Part shown: one piece after another, positions 8,896 through 19,263 of the stretch
Numbering within the stretch: the first letter of the stretch is position 1
Layout: the number at the start of each line of letters is the position of its first letter
Origin: Burkholderia ubonensis subsp. mesacidophila
GTDB lineage: Bacteria; Pseudomonadota; Gammaproteobacteria; Burkholderiales; Burkholderiaceae
NCBI RefSeq assembly: GCF_002097715.1
Contig: NZ_CP020738.1
Coordinates: 992,001-1,056,000 of the forward strand
Length of the DNA stretch: 64,000 nt
Reading direction: 5' to 3'
Translations under genes and position numbers: made by a program
Notes under the pieces: generated by a model
The model's database searches: none
What the model saw: the letters and a program-made list of their open reading frames with translations, nothing else
Told to the model about the DNA's origin: nothing

Positions 8896-9360
8896 ATGGC
8901 CAAGCAGAAAAGTCTCGCGGATTCGCCATGCCCGGTGGCGCGGGCGACCGACATCGTCGGCGATCGGTGGGCGCTCCTGATCGTGCGCGACGCGTTCGAC
9001 GGCGTGCGCCGCTTCGGCGATTTCCGCGCGAGTCTCGGCGTGGCGAGCAACATCCTGTCGGACCGGCTCAGGATGCTGGTGGAGGCCGGCGTGTTCGAGG
9101 TCGTGCCGGCGTCGGACGGCACCGCGTACCAGGAGTACGCGCTGACGAAGAAGGGCGAGGGGCTGTTTCCGGTGATCGTGATGCTGCGCCAGTGGGGCGA
9201 AGCGAACCTGTTCGCGCGCGGCGAGCCGCATTCGGTGCTGGTCGACCGCAACACCGGCCGCGCGATCCGCAAGCTGGCGCTGCGTCACGACGACGGCCGG
9301 CCGCTGAAGGCGGCGGAGACGGTCGTCAGGAAGGTCGGCGGCGACGGCCAGGCCCGATGA
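8896..9360 (+). CDS. HxlR-family transcriptional regulator
   Basis: Winged-helix repressor of 154 residues. The family signature is complete: CPVARATDIVGDRWALLIVR at residues 11-30, FGDFRASLGVASNILSDRLR as recognition region, and a wing ending YALTKKGEGLFPVI. A Cys near residue 11 matches the position of the redox/electrophile-sensing Cys in some HxlR proteins. AGGAAC lies before ATG 8896. The divergent MFS gene and the palindrome between them indicate local control of efflux. Ligand unknown. Confidence 0.92.
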   Translation: MAKQKSLADSPCPVARATDIVGDRWALLIVRDAFDGVRRFGDFRASLGVASNILSDRLRMLVEAGVFEVVPASDGTAYQEYALTKKGEGLFPVIVMLRQWGEANLFARGEPHSVLVDRNTGRAIRKLALRHDDGRPLKAAETVVRKVGGDGQAR

Positions 9361-9558
9361 CATCGTCGTCAAATCGACTGTCGCGGTCCCGGCTGACCTG
9401 AAATGTCGTCGTCGCGCCGATGTCGTAAGACGCACGTACGCACGAAGTTTCACGCTGGCGCGAAGTGTCGATACGTCGTCAGGGGCGGGGTCGATGGAGA
9501 ACGAGGCGCCGCGATTTATCCGCAGTTTCTACGCCACGCCAACGCGCGAATCAGCCGC
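9361..9558. other. Intergenic region, no gene seen
   Basis: About 200 bp between the hxlR stop and the convergent AraC gene. I see an imperfect direct repeat (GAAGTTTC and GAAGTGTC) but no convincing promoter, terminator or reading frame. Confidence 0.5.
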
Positions 9559-10338
9559 TCAATGACGATCGCCGCGCCAGCGGCCCGGCGCGACGCCGAA
9601 CCGCTTCGTGAACGCATGCGTGAACGCGCTCTGGTCGGCGAAGCCGACCTGCCCGGCGATGTCCGCGAGCGGGTGCCGGCCGTCGGCGAGCAGGATCACC
9701 GCCGCGTCGAGACGCAGCCGCTGCAGGTAGCGGTGCGGGGTTTCGCCGAACGCGTCGACGAACAGCTGATGGAACCGGCGCATTCCGTAGCCGCAATGCG
9801 CGGCCAGATCGGCGATGCGCAGCGGCTCGGCGAGCCGCGCGCGCAGCCACTGGTCGATGCGCGCGAAATCGAGGCCCGCCGCGGGCGCTGCCGCTGCAAG
9901 GCCGCTGTCGCCGAGCAGTGCGCCGCACAGCCGCGCGGCGGCCTGCCACTGGAAACGATGCGCGGCCGCGCGCTGCGCGTCGCCGGCCGGATCGTCGAGC
10001 TGTGCGGCGGCGGCCGCGACCCGCGCGACCAGCGCCGTCAGGCCCGGATCGATCGACACGGCGCGCGCGCCGTCGAACAGCCGCTGCGGCACCGCGAGCG
10101 ACGACGCGGGCAGGTCGAGCACGAGCTGGCGGTTCTCGCCGAGGCCCGCGTAATCGTGGCGTGAACCGGCCGGAATCAGCCACGCGGCATGCCGGTCGAT
10201 GCGCTGGCCGACGCCGTCCACCGCCATCACCATCGCGCCGTCGACGCCGAGCACGACCTGGTGGAAGTCGTGCAGGTCCGACGCTTCCGACGCATCGTAG
10301 CGGCGCAGCGCAACGGTGGGGGACGCGACGCGTTCCAT
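9559..10338 (-). CDS. AraC-family transcriptional regulator
   Basis: 259 residues. The N-terminal half is a cupin-like sensor (FHQVVLGVDGAMVMAVDGVG, then AWLIPAGSRHDYAG). The C-terminal 100 residues carry the two HTH motifs of AraC proteins: RIADLAAHCGYGMRRFHQLF and PLADIAGQVGFADQSAFTHA, followed by RFGVAPGRWR. The gene is 32 bp downstream of, and co-directional with, the FKBP gene, but no functional link is obvious. Target and effector unknown. Confidence 0.92.
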   Translation of the reverse strand: MERVASPTVALRRYDASEASDLHDFHQVVLGVDGAMVMAVDGVGQRIDRHAAWLIPAGSRHDYAGLGENRQLVLDLPASSLAVPQRLFDGARAVSIDPGLTALVARVAAAAAQLDDPAGDAQRAAAHRFQWQAAARLCGALLGDSGLAAAAPAAGLDFARIDQWLRARLAEPLRIADLAAHCGYGMRRFHQLFVDAFGETPHRYLQRLRLDAAVILLADGRHPLADIAGQVGFADQSAFTHAFTKRFGVAPGRWRGDRH

Positions 10339-10370
10339 CGGGCGGACGGCGGATGGCGGTGCGTGGGGCG

Positions 10371-10712
10371 TCAGACGTCGAGCAGCTCGACCTCGAACAC
10401 GAGCGTCGCGTTCGGCGGAATCACGCCGCCCGCGCCGCGCGGACCGTAGCCGAGTTGCGGCGGAATCGTCAGGCGGCGCACGCCGCCGACCTTCATGCCC
10501 TGCACGCCTTCGTCCCAGCCCTTGATGACCATGCCGCCGCCGAGCACGAACGCGAACGGGTCGTTGCGATCCTTGCTCGAATCGAATTTCTGGCCGTCGG
10601 TCAGCCAGCCGGTGTAATGCACGCTGACCGTCTGACCCGCTTGCGCTTCGGCGCCGGTGCCTTCGGTGAGATCTTCGTACTTGAGGCCCGTTTCGGTCGT
10701 GATGACTGCCAT
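10371..10712 (-). CDS. FKBP-type peptidyl-prolyl cis-trans isomerase
   Basis: Small single-domain FKBP of 113 residues that catalyses proline isomerisation in protein folding. Conserved active-site segments: [36 protein letters not shown] and [20 protein letters not shown], ending FEVELLDV. There is no signal peptide, so it should be cytoplasmic. Start at 10712 is supported by AGGAGC just upstream; longer in-frame extensions lack family similarity. Confidence 0.95.
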   Translation of the reverse strand: MAVITTETGLKYEDLTEGTGAEAQAGQTVSVHYTGWLTDGQKFDSSKDRNDPFAFVLGGGMVIKGWDEGVQGMKVGGVRRLTIPPQLGYGPRGAGGVIPPNATLVFEVELLDV

Positions 10713-11120
10713 GACTGCTCCTGAATGGGGTTGGGTAAAACCGCTATTGTAGGCGAGCGGACGCCGCGCCGCCGCGCGCGCGGGCAGGGCGTCCGTGCGT
10801 GGTCGGCGGTTCCCTCGCCGCCGTGTGCCGGCACGGCGCTCGACGGGCCCGTTTGAATCGATCCGGATCGATCGGCGGCCGCATGGCCCGCATCGCGGCG
10901 CACGGCCGGGGCGCGCGTATGAATCCGGTTCCGCATGGGCGCGTGCATCCCTTGCGGCGCCTGCGCGAGCCGTCCGGCGACGCCGGATCGCGTTCGAATG
11001 CCACGGTCGATGCACGCCGTTTCGGCGCCGTCTTTTTCGTCGTTTGCGCCGCAAGGTGTTTGGAAGCGCGCGTCTACCGCGCGGCTTGCGTGTGCGCGTC
11101 GCCGCGACCTATCTTTACAT

Positions 11121-11148
11121 TTGTCAATGTCAAGATTTTCGATATCGT
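11121..11148 (+). promoter_or_regulatory. Candidate sigma70 promoter of the PF10118 gene
   Basis: In the 500-bp gap 10713-11213 (no other gene seen) the sequence TTGTCA (11121-11126), 16 bp, TATCGT (11143-11148) resembles a -35/-10 pair about 65 bp before ATG 11214. The -35 overlaps a direct repeat TGTCAATGTCAA and a small palindrome ACATT-TGTC-AATGT, possible regulator contacts. Confidence 0.4.
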
Positions 11149-11213
11149 GGACCGGCCTGGAACGGCATGGCACGAGACCCGTGCACGAAGCATGGGACAG
11201 GAGACGAACCAAC

Positions 11214-12134
11214 ATGAAATCAGCCGCTTCCGCCACCGCGGCCAACGTGATGCCGGTGCGCCGCGACCTGCGTTTCGACCTGCCGGTCGAGCGCGCGAAG
11301 GACTGGCACGGCAAGGGGCCGCACGTCACCCATTTCTTCAACGCGCTGTCGCTGCTGTTTCCGGCGGGCGAGCGCTTCTTCATGGATTCGGTGCGCCATT
11401 ACCGCGACCGCATCGACGATCCGGTGCTCAAGCGCCAGGTGCTCGGCTTCATCGGCCAGGAGGCGATGCACACGCGCGAGCACGTCGAATACAACGAGCT
11501 GCTGCAGGCGAACCGGCTGCCGGCGCGCAAGCTCGACAAGCGCGTCTGGGTGGTGCTCGACTACCTGAAGCGCACGCTGCCGCATTCGGTGCAGCTTGCG
11601 CACACGGTCGCCGCCGAGCATTTCACCGCGATGCTCGCCGACTGGATCCTGCGCGACCCGTCGCGGCTGGCCGGCTCGGTCGACGGCTACCGGCAGATGT
11701 GGGTCTGGCATGCGCTCGAGGAAACCGAGCACAAGTCGGTGTCGTTCGATGTGTGGAACACGGTGATGAAGCCGGGCCCGTGGCGCTACTTCGTGCGCAT
11801 CGGCGTGTTCCTTGCGACGACGCTGACGTTCTGGCCGACGGTGTACCTGATGCACCGCGCGCTGCTGCGGCGCGACCCCGCCGCCCGGCGCCACCGTGTG
11901 CGCGGGACGCTGAGCATGATCGCGTTCCTGTACGGGCCGCGCCACGGGTTGTTTCCGCGCATCGCGCGCGAATGGCTGAGCTTCCTGCGGCCCGGTTTCC
12001 ATCCGTGGGATCACGACAACCGCCACCATCTCGCCCGCGTCGACGCGCTCGTCGCCGCGTACGGGGAGCACGACGACACCTCGCCCGGCCGTGGCCGCGC
12101 GAACGCGCTCGCGCCGCTGACGTCCGGGCGCTGA
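11214..12134 (+). CDS. Predicted metal-dependent hydrolase (PF10118 type)
   Basis: 306 residues. It carries two carboxylate/histidine clusters expected of this di-metal, ferritin-like family: GQEAMHTREHVEYN (about residue 83) and WHALEETEHKSVSFDVW (about residue 165), separated by mostly helical sequence, with a hydrophobic pair of segments near residues 190-215 (IGVFLATTLTFWPTVYLM). The family is annotated as a hydrolase but the reaction is not established. AGGAG at 11199-11203 supports ATG 11214. It stands alone between FKBP and a sigma54 activator. Confidence 0.85.
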   Translation: MKSAASATAANVMPVRRDLRFDLPVERAKDWHGKGPHVTHFFNALSLLFPAGERFFMDSVRHYRDRIDDPVLKRQVLGFIGQEAMHTREHVEYNELLQANRLPARKLDKRVWVVLDYLKRTLPHSVQLAHTVAAEHFTAMLADWILRDPSRLAGSVDGYRQMWVWHALEETEHKSVSFDVWNTVMKPGPWRYFVRIGVFLATTLTFWPTVYLMHRALLRRDPAARRHRVRGTLSMIAFLYGPRHGLFPRIAREWLSFLRPGFHPWDHDNRHHLARVDALVAAYGEHDDTSPGRGRANALAPLTSGR

Positions 12135-12202
12135 CGTGCATTGACCGGCACTGGACCGCCGCGGGCGCCGTGTTGCGCCCGCACATCAGTCGGCTGCGTC
12201 TG

Positions 12203-12224
12203 ACGATTGACCTCGGTCAATCGT
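12203..12224. promoter_or_regulatory. Perfect 10-bp inverted repeat in the gap before the VpsR-like gene
   Basis: ACGATTGACC-TC-GGTCAATCGT is a perfect palindrome, 69 bp after the hydrolase stop and about 400 bp before the next start. It lacks a T-run, so it is not a typical terminator; the TTGACC/GGTCAA core resembles TetR-type operators. The rest of 12135-12626 holds no gene that I can support; a weaker inverted repeat GTATTT/AAATAC sits around 12520. Confidence 0.5.
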
Positions 12225-12626
12225 CGCGATCCGCCCCCGATCGCATTCGCATGCGCCGGATCAGACCCGAAATCGACGGTTGCCGGCCGGGCATGCCCGG
12301 CAGCAGCCGCCATGCCCGGCGTATCGCGGCCGGCGCCGGCTGCCGGCCCCGCGCCCCCGCACTCGTTTCCGACCCCCATGCCCGGCCCGCCTGCGCGCGG
12401 CGCCAGCCCGTTTTGCGGCGGCCGTGCCACCGGGATTACACCCATCTAGCCGCACCGTGCCGGCGCCGATATACCGCTTAAGGCAGGCTTCGAACCGACG
12501 CAATTATCGCGCCGGGGTATTTTATTCAGACGGAAATACGGCGAATATGTCGGTTCGATCGTCTGGTCTGTCGCGCGCCACGGCGGCGAGCCGAAGCGCG
12601 ATACCAACGCAGAGCGGGGAACAACG

Positions 12627-14105
<1,479 letters not shown>

Positions 14106-14152
14106 ACGGCTGCGGCGGCAACGCCGGGCGGCGCGCATCGGGCATGCAGGCT

Positions 14153-14551
14153 CTAGCGATAAGTCCACAGCCGGTGCAGCACGAACGTGACCGGCGGCAC
14201 GAACAGCACGACCGCGACGATGCTCCATCCGGCGGCGAGGCCGAGCGCCTCGGTGCCGCGCGCGAGCAGCATCGTCTCGACGAGCCCGGACACCGCGACC
14301 GCGAGGAAGCGCACGAAGTTGCTCCATTGCACGGTCGACGAGAAACTCCATAGCGTGTTGGCGAGATACGAGAACACGGTCGCGCAGACGAACGCGACCG
14401 CGTTCGCGGTCACGGGCGTCGCATCGGCCAGCGCGAACATCGCCGACGCGACGAGCGCGTGGATCGCGGTCGAGCAGAGGCCCGACACGCCGAAGCGGAC
14501 GAGCCGCGCGCGTTCGGCGGCGTAGAGGGCGCGAATCACCTGGGGCTCCAT
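14153..14551 (-). CDS. GtrA-family membrane protein
   Basis: 132 residues, four hydrophobic helices. Helix 1 reads LVRFGVSGLCSTAIHALVAS, later FSYLANTLWSFSS (the conserved N-x-x-W/F-F region) and FLAVAVSGLVE, ending HRLWTYR, all GtrA hallmarks. GtrA proteins are thought to flip bactoprenol-linked glucose across the inner membrane. It follows gtrB with a 22-bp gap in the same direction, so both probably work in one glycosylation system with the GT87 genes upstream. Confidence 0.9.
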   Translation of the reverse strand: MEPQVIRALYAAERARLVRFGVSGLCSTAIHALVASAMFALADATPVTANAVAFVCATVFSYLANTLWSFSSTVQWSNFVRFLAVAVSGLVETMLLARGTEALGLAAGWSIVAVVLFVPPVTFVLHRLWTYR

Positions 14552-14573
14552 GGCAGTGTTCGATGCGCGGCGT

Positions 14574-15638
14574 TCAGTGCGCGGCGACGCGCTGACGCGT
14601 CATCGCGCGGCGGCGCGCAAGGTCGGCCCGCGCGGCGGCCGCCGCCTGGCGCAGCGAGTCGCGCGACACGGGCAGCGCCGTCACCTTGCTGCGCGCCTGG
14701 TAGCGGCGGCGCACGAGATAGACGGGCCGTTCCTTCGATTCGTAGTATATGCGGCCGATATATTCGCCGACGACGCCGATGCCGATCAGCTCGATGCCGC
14801 TGATGAACAGCATCGCCGAGATCAGCGACGCATAGCCGGGCACCGGGTTGCCGAACATGAGCGTGCGCGCGACGATGAACGAGCCATACACGAACGCGAG
14901 CGCGGCGATGCCGAGCCCGATGTAGGTCCAGCTGCGCAGCGGCACCGTGCTGAAGCTCGTGATGCCCTCGAGCGCGAAATTCCACAGCTTCCAGCCGGAG
15001 AACTTCGACTTGCCGGCGCTGCGCGCCTCGCGCTCGTAGTCGACGATCACGGTGCGAAAGCCCACCCACGCGAACAGGCCCTTCATGAAGCGGCGCCGCT
15101 CCGGCAGGCTGCGCAGCGCGTTGACGACCTGGCGGTCCATCAGCCGGAAATCGCCGACGTTTTCCGGCAGCTTCACTTCCGACAGCGCGTTGTGCACGCG
15201 GTAGTAGAGGCCCGCGGCGGTCCGCTTCGCGAACGAATCGCAAGCGCGGTTGGTGCGCCGCGCGGCGACGACTTCCGCGCCGTTGCGCCAGTGCTCGATC
15301 ATCACCGGGATCAGGCTCGGCGGGTCCTGCAGGTCCGCGTCGATCGGAATCACCGCGTCGCCGACCGCTTCGTCGATACCCGCCGTGAGGGCCGCTTCCT
15401 TGCCAAAATTGCGCGTCAGGTCGATCACGCGCACGCGGCGGTCCTTCGCGCCGATCGCGATCAGGCGGTCGAGCGTGTCGTCGCGGCTGCCGTCGTTGAC
15501 ACACACGATCTCGAAGCGAATCCCGTCGATTCCCGCCATCAGCGGAATCACGACGTCGAAGAAGTGCCCGACGGCCTCGCCTTCGTTGTAGAACGGCACG
15601 ACCAACGAGACGAGCGGTGTATGAAGGTGAGCCCGCAT
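14574..15638 (-). CDS. Bactoprenol glycosyltransferase, GtrB/Arn-type GT2
   Basis: 354 residues. N-terminal GT2 domain with LVSLVVPFYNEGEAVGHFF, VNDGSRDDTLDRL and the DxD-type IDADLQDPP near residue 115; then GKEAALTAGID. Two C-terminal hydrophobic hairpins (WTYIGLGIAALAFVYGSFIV and MLFISGIELIGIGVVGEYIG, with GRIYYESKERP) place the active site at the cytoplasmic face. The enzyme transfers a sugar to undecaprenyl phosphate for later use in the periplasm. Operon-like with gtrA and two GT87 genes. Confidence 0.93.
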   Translation of the reverse strand: MRAHLHTPLVSLVVPFYNEGEAVGHFFDVVIPLMAGIDGIRFEIVCVNDGSRDDTLDRLIAIGAKDRRVRVIDLTRNFGKEAALTAGIDEAVGDAVIPIDADLQDPPSLIPVMIEHWRNGAEVVAARRTNRACDSFAKRTAAGLYYRVHNALSEVKLPENVGDFRLMDRQVVNALRSLPERRRFMKGLFAWVGFRTVIVDYEREARSAGKSKFSGWKLWNFALEGITSFSTVPLRSWTYIGLGIAALAFVYGSFIVARTLMFGNPVPGYASLISAMLFISGIELIGIGVVGEYIGRIYYESKERPVYLVRRRYQARSKVTALPVSRDSLRQAAAAARADLARRRAMTRQRVAAH

Positions 15639-15714
15639 GACGTTTCCCCTGTGATTGCCGCTTCGGTGCCGGCTGCCGAACGGCAGCGGCCGGGCGGTCG
15701 AATGAATATCAATG

Positions 15715-17058
15715 TCAATGAAGCCGCGGCGCCGCGTGGCGCGGCCGCACGGCGTGCGTGAAATCGGTGTCGGTCGCGCTGTCGTGCGCGTCCGGCATGC
15801 ATGGCGCGTCGTGGCGCTCGTGCGCGATGCGCGCGACGAGCAGCAGCAGCGACACGGCCGTGACGAGCGGCATGAACTGCACGTGCAGATGCGCGACGAC
15901 GAGGCTCGCCAGCGGCGCCGCCCACATCAGCGCGAGCCATTCGCGGTCGAAGCGCCGCCAGCCGAACGCGAATGCGTGACGCGCGTACCACGCGATCACG
16001 ATGCCGTACCACGCGAGATCGCAGTCGATCAGCGACGGGCCGGCCAACAGGCTCGCGCAGGCGAGCGTCGCGGCGCGCAGCGCGTAGGTGCAGCTGCCGC
16101 GCCACGCGTAGACGACGGCCGCCGCCGCGCACACGATCGACACGGCCTGCAGCGTCTGCGCGACGAACGGCGGCCAGCCGGCCAGCACCGCCATCGCCTG
16201 CGCGGTCGGCATGCGTGCGAGCAGCGTGGGGGCGGCGCCGGCCGCCCGGCGCGCGTCGTCGATCGCCTGCGCGAACGCGAGCCACGCGTCCGGGCCGAGC
16301 GCGAGCGTCGCGAGCGCGGCGATGCCGGCGACGGTCGCGGCCCACGCGGCGAGCGCGCGCCATTGCGCGGCGCACAGCAGCGCGAGCGGGAACAGCGCGG
16401 CGAGCTGCGGCTTCATGCTCAGCAGCCCGAAGCAGATGCCGGCGGCGATCGGGCGCCGCTGCAGCAGCAACAGCCCGAAACCGGCGAGCGACGCGGTGAC
16501 GAGCGCGTCCTGCCCGATGAGGGTCGCGAGGAACGCGCCGGGGAACGCCCACGCACACAGCGCTGCGGACCGGCGCTGCACGATCAGGCGGCTCACGGCG
16601 ACGAACAGCGCATACGCGCCGCCGAGCCACAGGATGGCCGCGAGCGTGTAGGGCAGCCAGCCGAGCGGCGTCGCCATCCACAGTGTGCCGGGCGGGTAGA
16701 GCCACGGCATCGCGGCCGACGCGCCGTGCAGCGACGGAATCGCGTGCGCCTCGACCGCGCGCAGCGCCGCGCCGCGCCATGCGTCGAGCGCGTGCCCGTG
16801 CGCGGCGAGCCACGCGGCGCTCCAGGCCGGCGCGAAATCGGACGCGGGCGGTGTCAGCGAGTCGCCGTGCGGGCCCAGCAGGCGCACGACGTAGATCCCG
16901 GCGAACAGCAGGTAGCAGCACAGCGCGACGTGCGCATACGCGCGCACGCGGCGCAGCGTGAGCCAGTGGGGCCGGCGGCGCGGGCCGGCCGCCGGCAGTT
17001 CGGGATGCGCATCGAAGGCGGGCAGCGCGTCGCGGCCGGAGTGATGGAGCTGCATCAT
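15715..17058 (-). CDS. GT87/DUF2029-type membrane glycosyltransferase (second of pair)
   Basis: 447 residues with about ten membrane helices. It has the family pattern of an acidic motif after helix 1 (SDFAPAWSAAWLAAHG), the MPWLYPPGTLWMATPLGWLP segment, and FLATLIGQDALVTASLAGFG, GLLSMKPQLAALFPLALL. GT87 proteins use polyprenyl-phosphate sugars as donors and add them to envelope polymers outside the cytoplasm. ATG 17058 overlaps the stop of the upstream paralogue (ATGA), so they are co-translated. With gtrA/gtrB downstream, a Gtr-type pathway supplying the lipid-linked donor is plausible (inference). Confidence 0.82.
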   Translation of the reverse strand: MMQLHHSGRDALPAFDAHPELPAAGPRRRPHWLTLRRVRAYAHVALCCYLLFAGIYVVRLLGPHGDSLTPPASDFAPAWSAAWLAAHGHALDAWRGAALRAVEAHAIPSLHGASAAMPWLYPPGTLWMATPLGWLPYTLAAILWLGGAYALFVAVSRLIVQRRSAALCAWAFPGAFLATLIGQDALVTASLAGFGLLLLQRRPIAAGICFGLLSMKPQLAALFPLALLCAAQWRALAAWAATVAGIAALATLALGPDAWLAFAQAIDDARRAAGAAPTLLARMPTAQAMAVLAGWPPFVAQTLQAVSIVCAAAAVVYAWRGSCTYALRAATLACASLLAGPSLIDCDLAWYGIVIAWYARHAFAFGWRRFDREWLALMWAAPLASLVVAHLHVQFMPLVTAVSLLLLVARIAHERHDAPCMPDAHDSATDTDFTHAVRPRHAAPRLH

Positions 17059-18293
17059 GCGGCTCCCGGCGCGAGCGACGCGCGGCGCAACACGACGAAC
17101 AGCAGGCTCAGCAGCACGACCGGGCCGAATTGCGGCAGCAGCAGCAGGCGGTTGACGAACTCGAACGCGGGCAGCAGCCACGCCAGCACGACCACGGGCT
17201 GGTCGCCGGGCAGCCAGCCTTCGTCGAGGCCGTAGGCGACGACGCAGAACACCGCGATGCCGAGCCACGGCAGTTCGTAATGCCACAGGTACGGCGACAT
17301 CAGCAGCGTCGCGGTCGCGAGCGCCGCGCCGCGCAGGCGCATGTCGCGCGTGTTGCGCCACACGGCGACCGCGGCCGTCGCGGCGAGCAGCGCGATCGCG
17401 GCCTGCGCCGCGTACGCGACCGGCAGCGTCGCGCCGGCGAGCCGCAGCGCCGCGAACGGCGACGGCGACACCTGCCAGTACGTCGCGCCGTACTCGACGA
17501 TCATCTCGCGCGCCATCGACATCCCGCTCGCGAAGCCGCGCAGCGCGGCGCCGCCGCCGAGCGCGACGCTGGCCGCGGCGAACAGCGCGGTGCCGGCCGC
17601 GGCGGCGGCGAACGCCCGCCACGCGCGCGTCGCGATCAGCACGAGCGGAAACAGCACGGCGAGTTGCGGCTTGATCGCGAGCAGGCTGACGAGCAGGCCG
17701 GCGACGACCGGCCGCCGTTCGAGATGGCGCAGCGCGAACGCCGCGATGCCGGCGGTGAGCAGGCCGTTCTGGCCGCTCGCGATCGCGATGAACACGCCGG
17801 GGAACGCCAGCACCGCGAGCGCGACGGCGCGCGGTCGCGCGAGGTGCGCGCGCAGCCCGGACAGGGCGGCGACGCCTCGCGCATAGCATAGAAAGCTGCC
17901 CGCGAAAAAGAGCACGAATGCGGGCAGAAACGGCACGAAAGCGAGCGGCACGACGAACAGCAGCATCGTCGGCGGATACAGCCACGGCAGGAAACCGTGA
18001 TGCAGGTACGCGCCGAACCGCAGCTGTTCGGCTTGCGTGAAGAGCTTGAAGTCGTAGATCGTGCCGACCTGTCCGTGCAGGATCAGGTCGGAGGCCGTCC
18101 AGAACACCGTGAAGTCGACGCCCGGGCGCACCGATGTGTCGGTGCTGAAGCCGTGCGTCGTCCAGGCCCATGCGCCCAGCGTGAGCGCGATGAGCAACAG
18201 CATCGCGCAGCTGTACGGCACGATCCGGTCGGCCGTCAGCCACTGTGTGCTGCGCAGCGCGCGCCAGCGCGCTCCCCGATTTGCTACGTACAT
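17055..18293 (-). CDS. GT87/DUF2029-type membrane glycosyltransferase (first of pair)
   Basis: 412 residues, polytopic. It shares the layout of the next gene: GVDFTVFWTASDLILHG after helix 1, FLPWLYPPTMLLFVVPLAFV, FIAIASGQNGLLTAGIAAFA and SLLAIKPQLAVLFPLVLIAT. The shared LYPP, GQ(N/D) and KPQLA motifs show that the two genes are tandem paralogues. I chose ATG 18293 (MYVANRGARWRAL) for its GGGGC upstream and because the first helix starts 30 residues later. The 490 bp upstream (18294-18780) have no gene; a weak minus-strand promoter may lie near 18410-18435. Confidence 0.83.
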   Translation of the reverse strand: MYVANRGARWRALRSTQWLTADRIVPYSCAMLLLIALTLGAWAWTTHGFSTDTSVRPGVDFTVFWTASDLILHGQVGTIYDFKLFTQAEQLRFGAYLHHGFLPWLYPPTMLLFVVPLAFVPFLPAFVLFFAGSFLCYARGVAALSGLRAHLARPRAVALAVLAFPGVFIAIASGQNGLLTAGIAAFALRHLERRPVVAGLLVSLLAIKPQLAVLFPLVLIATRAWRAFAAAAAGTALFAAASVALGGGAALRGFASGMSMAREMIVEYGATYWQVSPSPFAALRLAGATLPVAYAAQAAIALLAATAAVAVWRNTRDMRLRGAALATATLLMSPYLWHYELPWLGIAVFCVVAYGLDEGWLPGDQPVVVLAWLLPAFEFVNRLLLLPQFGPVVLLSLLFVVLRRASLAPGAA

Positions 18294-18780
18294 GATGCCC
18301 CGCCTGCAGGTGGGGGCTGCGTCGTCGACGCAGCCGGTTGGTATCGTGTGGTCTCGCACGGACTTCGAAGCGTGTTCGCTTTCTGGCAGCGTCCGGCCAT
18401 TCCATTGATAGAAAAAAACGCCCGGCGATGCAAATCGCCCCAGGTTTAACCGTGTGTTTAAAAAAGCAGAATCCGGCAAAAACGGGCCGGCGGCGGGTGC
18501 GGAACGGGGCGAATCGGGCTTCGGTGTTGCGGACCTGAAACATTTCGCGTGGCCGGCCGATGCAAACCTGCACACGGGCCGTCGTGCCCGCGGGGCCGGT
18601 GCGATCCGGGAAAATCCCGAGAAAATTTTTTGAGCCTTGTCCGGCGGGGCTCTGCGCGGGTTGCGCGGCCGCGCGCGGCGGCGCGGATGTATCAGAAGCG
18701 TAACTTCCGGCAGGCCGCGCCACCCCCGTTCGCCAGCCGCTCGACCCGAACCCCTTGTCCGGACGGGATCCGGCGCAGGC

Positions 18781-18796
18781 TGGCCCGCTCTTTGCG
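18781..18796 (+). promoter_or_regulatory. Candidate sigma54 promoter ahead of the Tad pilus operon
   Basis: TGGCCCGCTCTTTGC matches the -24/-12 consensus TGGCACG-N4-TTGC at all but one defined base, with the invariant GG and GC exactly 10 bases apart (18782-18783 and 18794-18795) and a pyrimidine before the first T. Transcription would start near 18806 and run rightwards to flp1 at 19348, giving a leader of about 540 nt. A sigma54 activator gene lies 5 kb away at 12627. Prediction only. Confidence 0.5.
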
Positions 18797-19014
18797 ATAG
18801 CTGACTCGCGGAAGTCGACGACGCGACGTCCGGCCGATCCAGACATCGACTACACCAGGATCGACGCCGGCGCCGCCCACGGGGTTGGAGTCCGGAGCCA
18901 GGCGGAACAGCGCCGCATCCGGTCTCACTGGGCAAGTCGCCGTCTGAACAGCGGGGCGCCGGTATCGTCCGGTCGCCAGAACAAAGCGCAGGAACGAAGT
19001 CGGGGGTAACAAAA

Positions 19015-19263
19015 ATGATTGACCAAGCCATGCCGCGGCTCGCGAGCCGCCAACGCAGCGCAACGGCACAACGCCGTGCGACTGCGCTTCATTCGTCCGG
19101 CCGGCGTGCGTCGACCGGCCTCCAGTCCGCCTCGGGCGGCAAGCGCATCCGGCAGATCGCCACGCATGCGCACCCGAGCCGCATTTCCTCGTCTGTCGAA
19201 ACGGCCCGCAAGGGCATGTGCGCCCGCGCGCCCGTGCCGATGCGGCCGATCTTCACGTTCTGA
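19015..19263 (+). CDS. Possible small basic protein in the Tad leader (doubtful)
   Basis: An 82-codon frame starting ATG 19015 after GGGGGTAACAAAA. The product is Arg/Ser/Ala-rich, very basic, with no membrane segment and no family I recognise. It lies between the candidate sigma54 promoter and flp1. It may be a chance frame in a long leader or a leader peptide. Nothing else in 18797-19347 looks like a gene. Confidence 0.22.
   Translation: MIDQAMPRLASRQRSATAQRRATALHSSGRRASTGLQSASGGKRIRQIATHAHPSRISSSVETARKGMCARAPVPMRPIFTF

Noticed and set aside
15715..18846. A single 1043-codon minus-strand frame
   Set aside because: The frame runs out of phase through the first GT87 gene. The two membrane proteins read from 18293 and 17058 have clean hydrophobic profiles, family motifs and an ATGA overlap; the long frame upstream of 17058 is a high-GC shadow.
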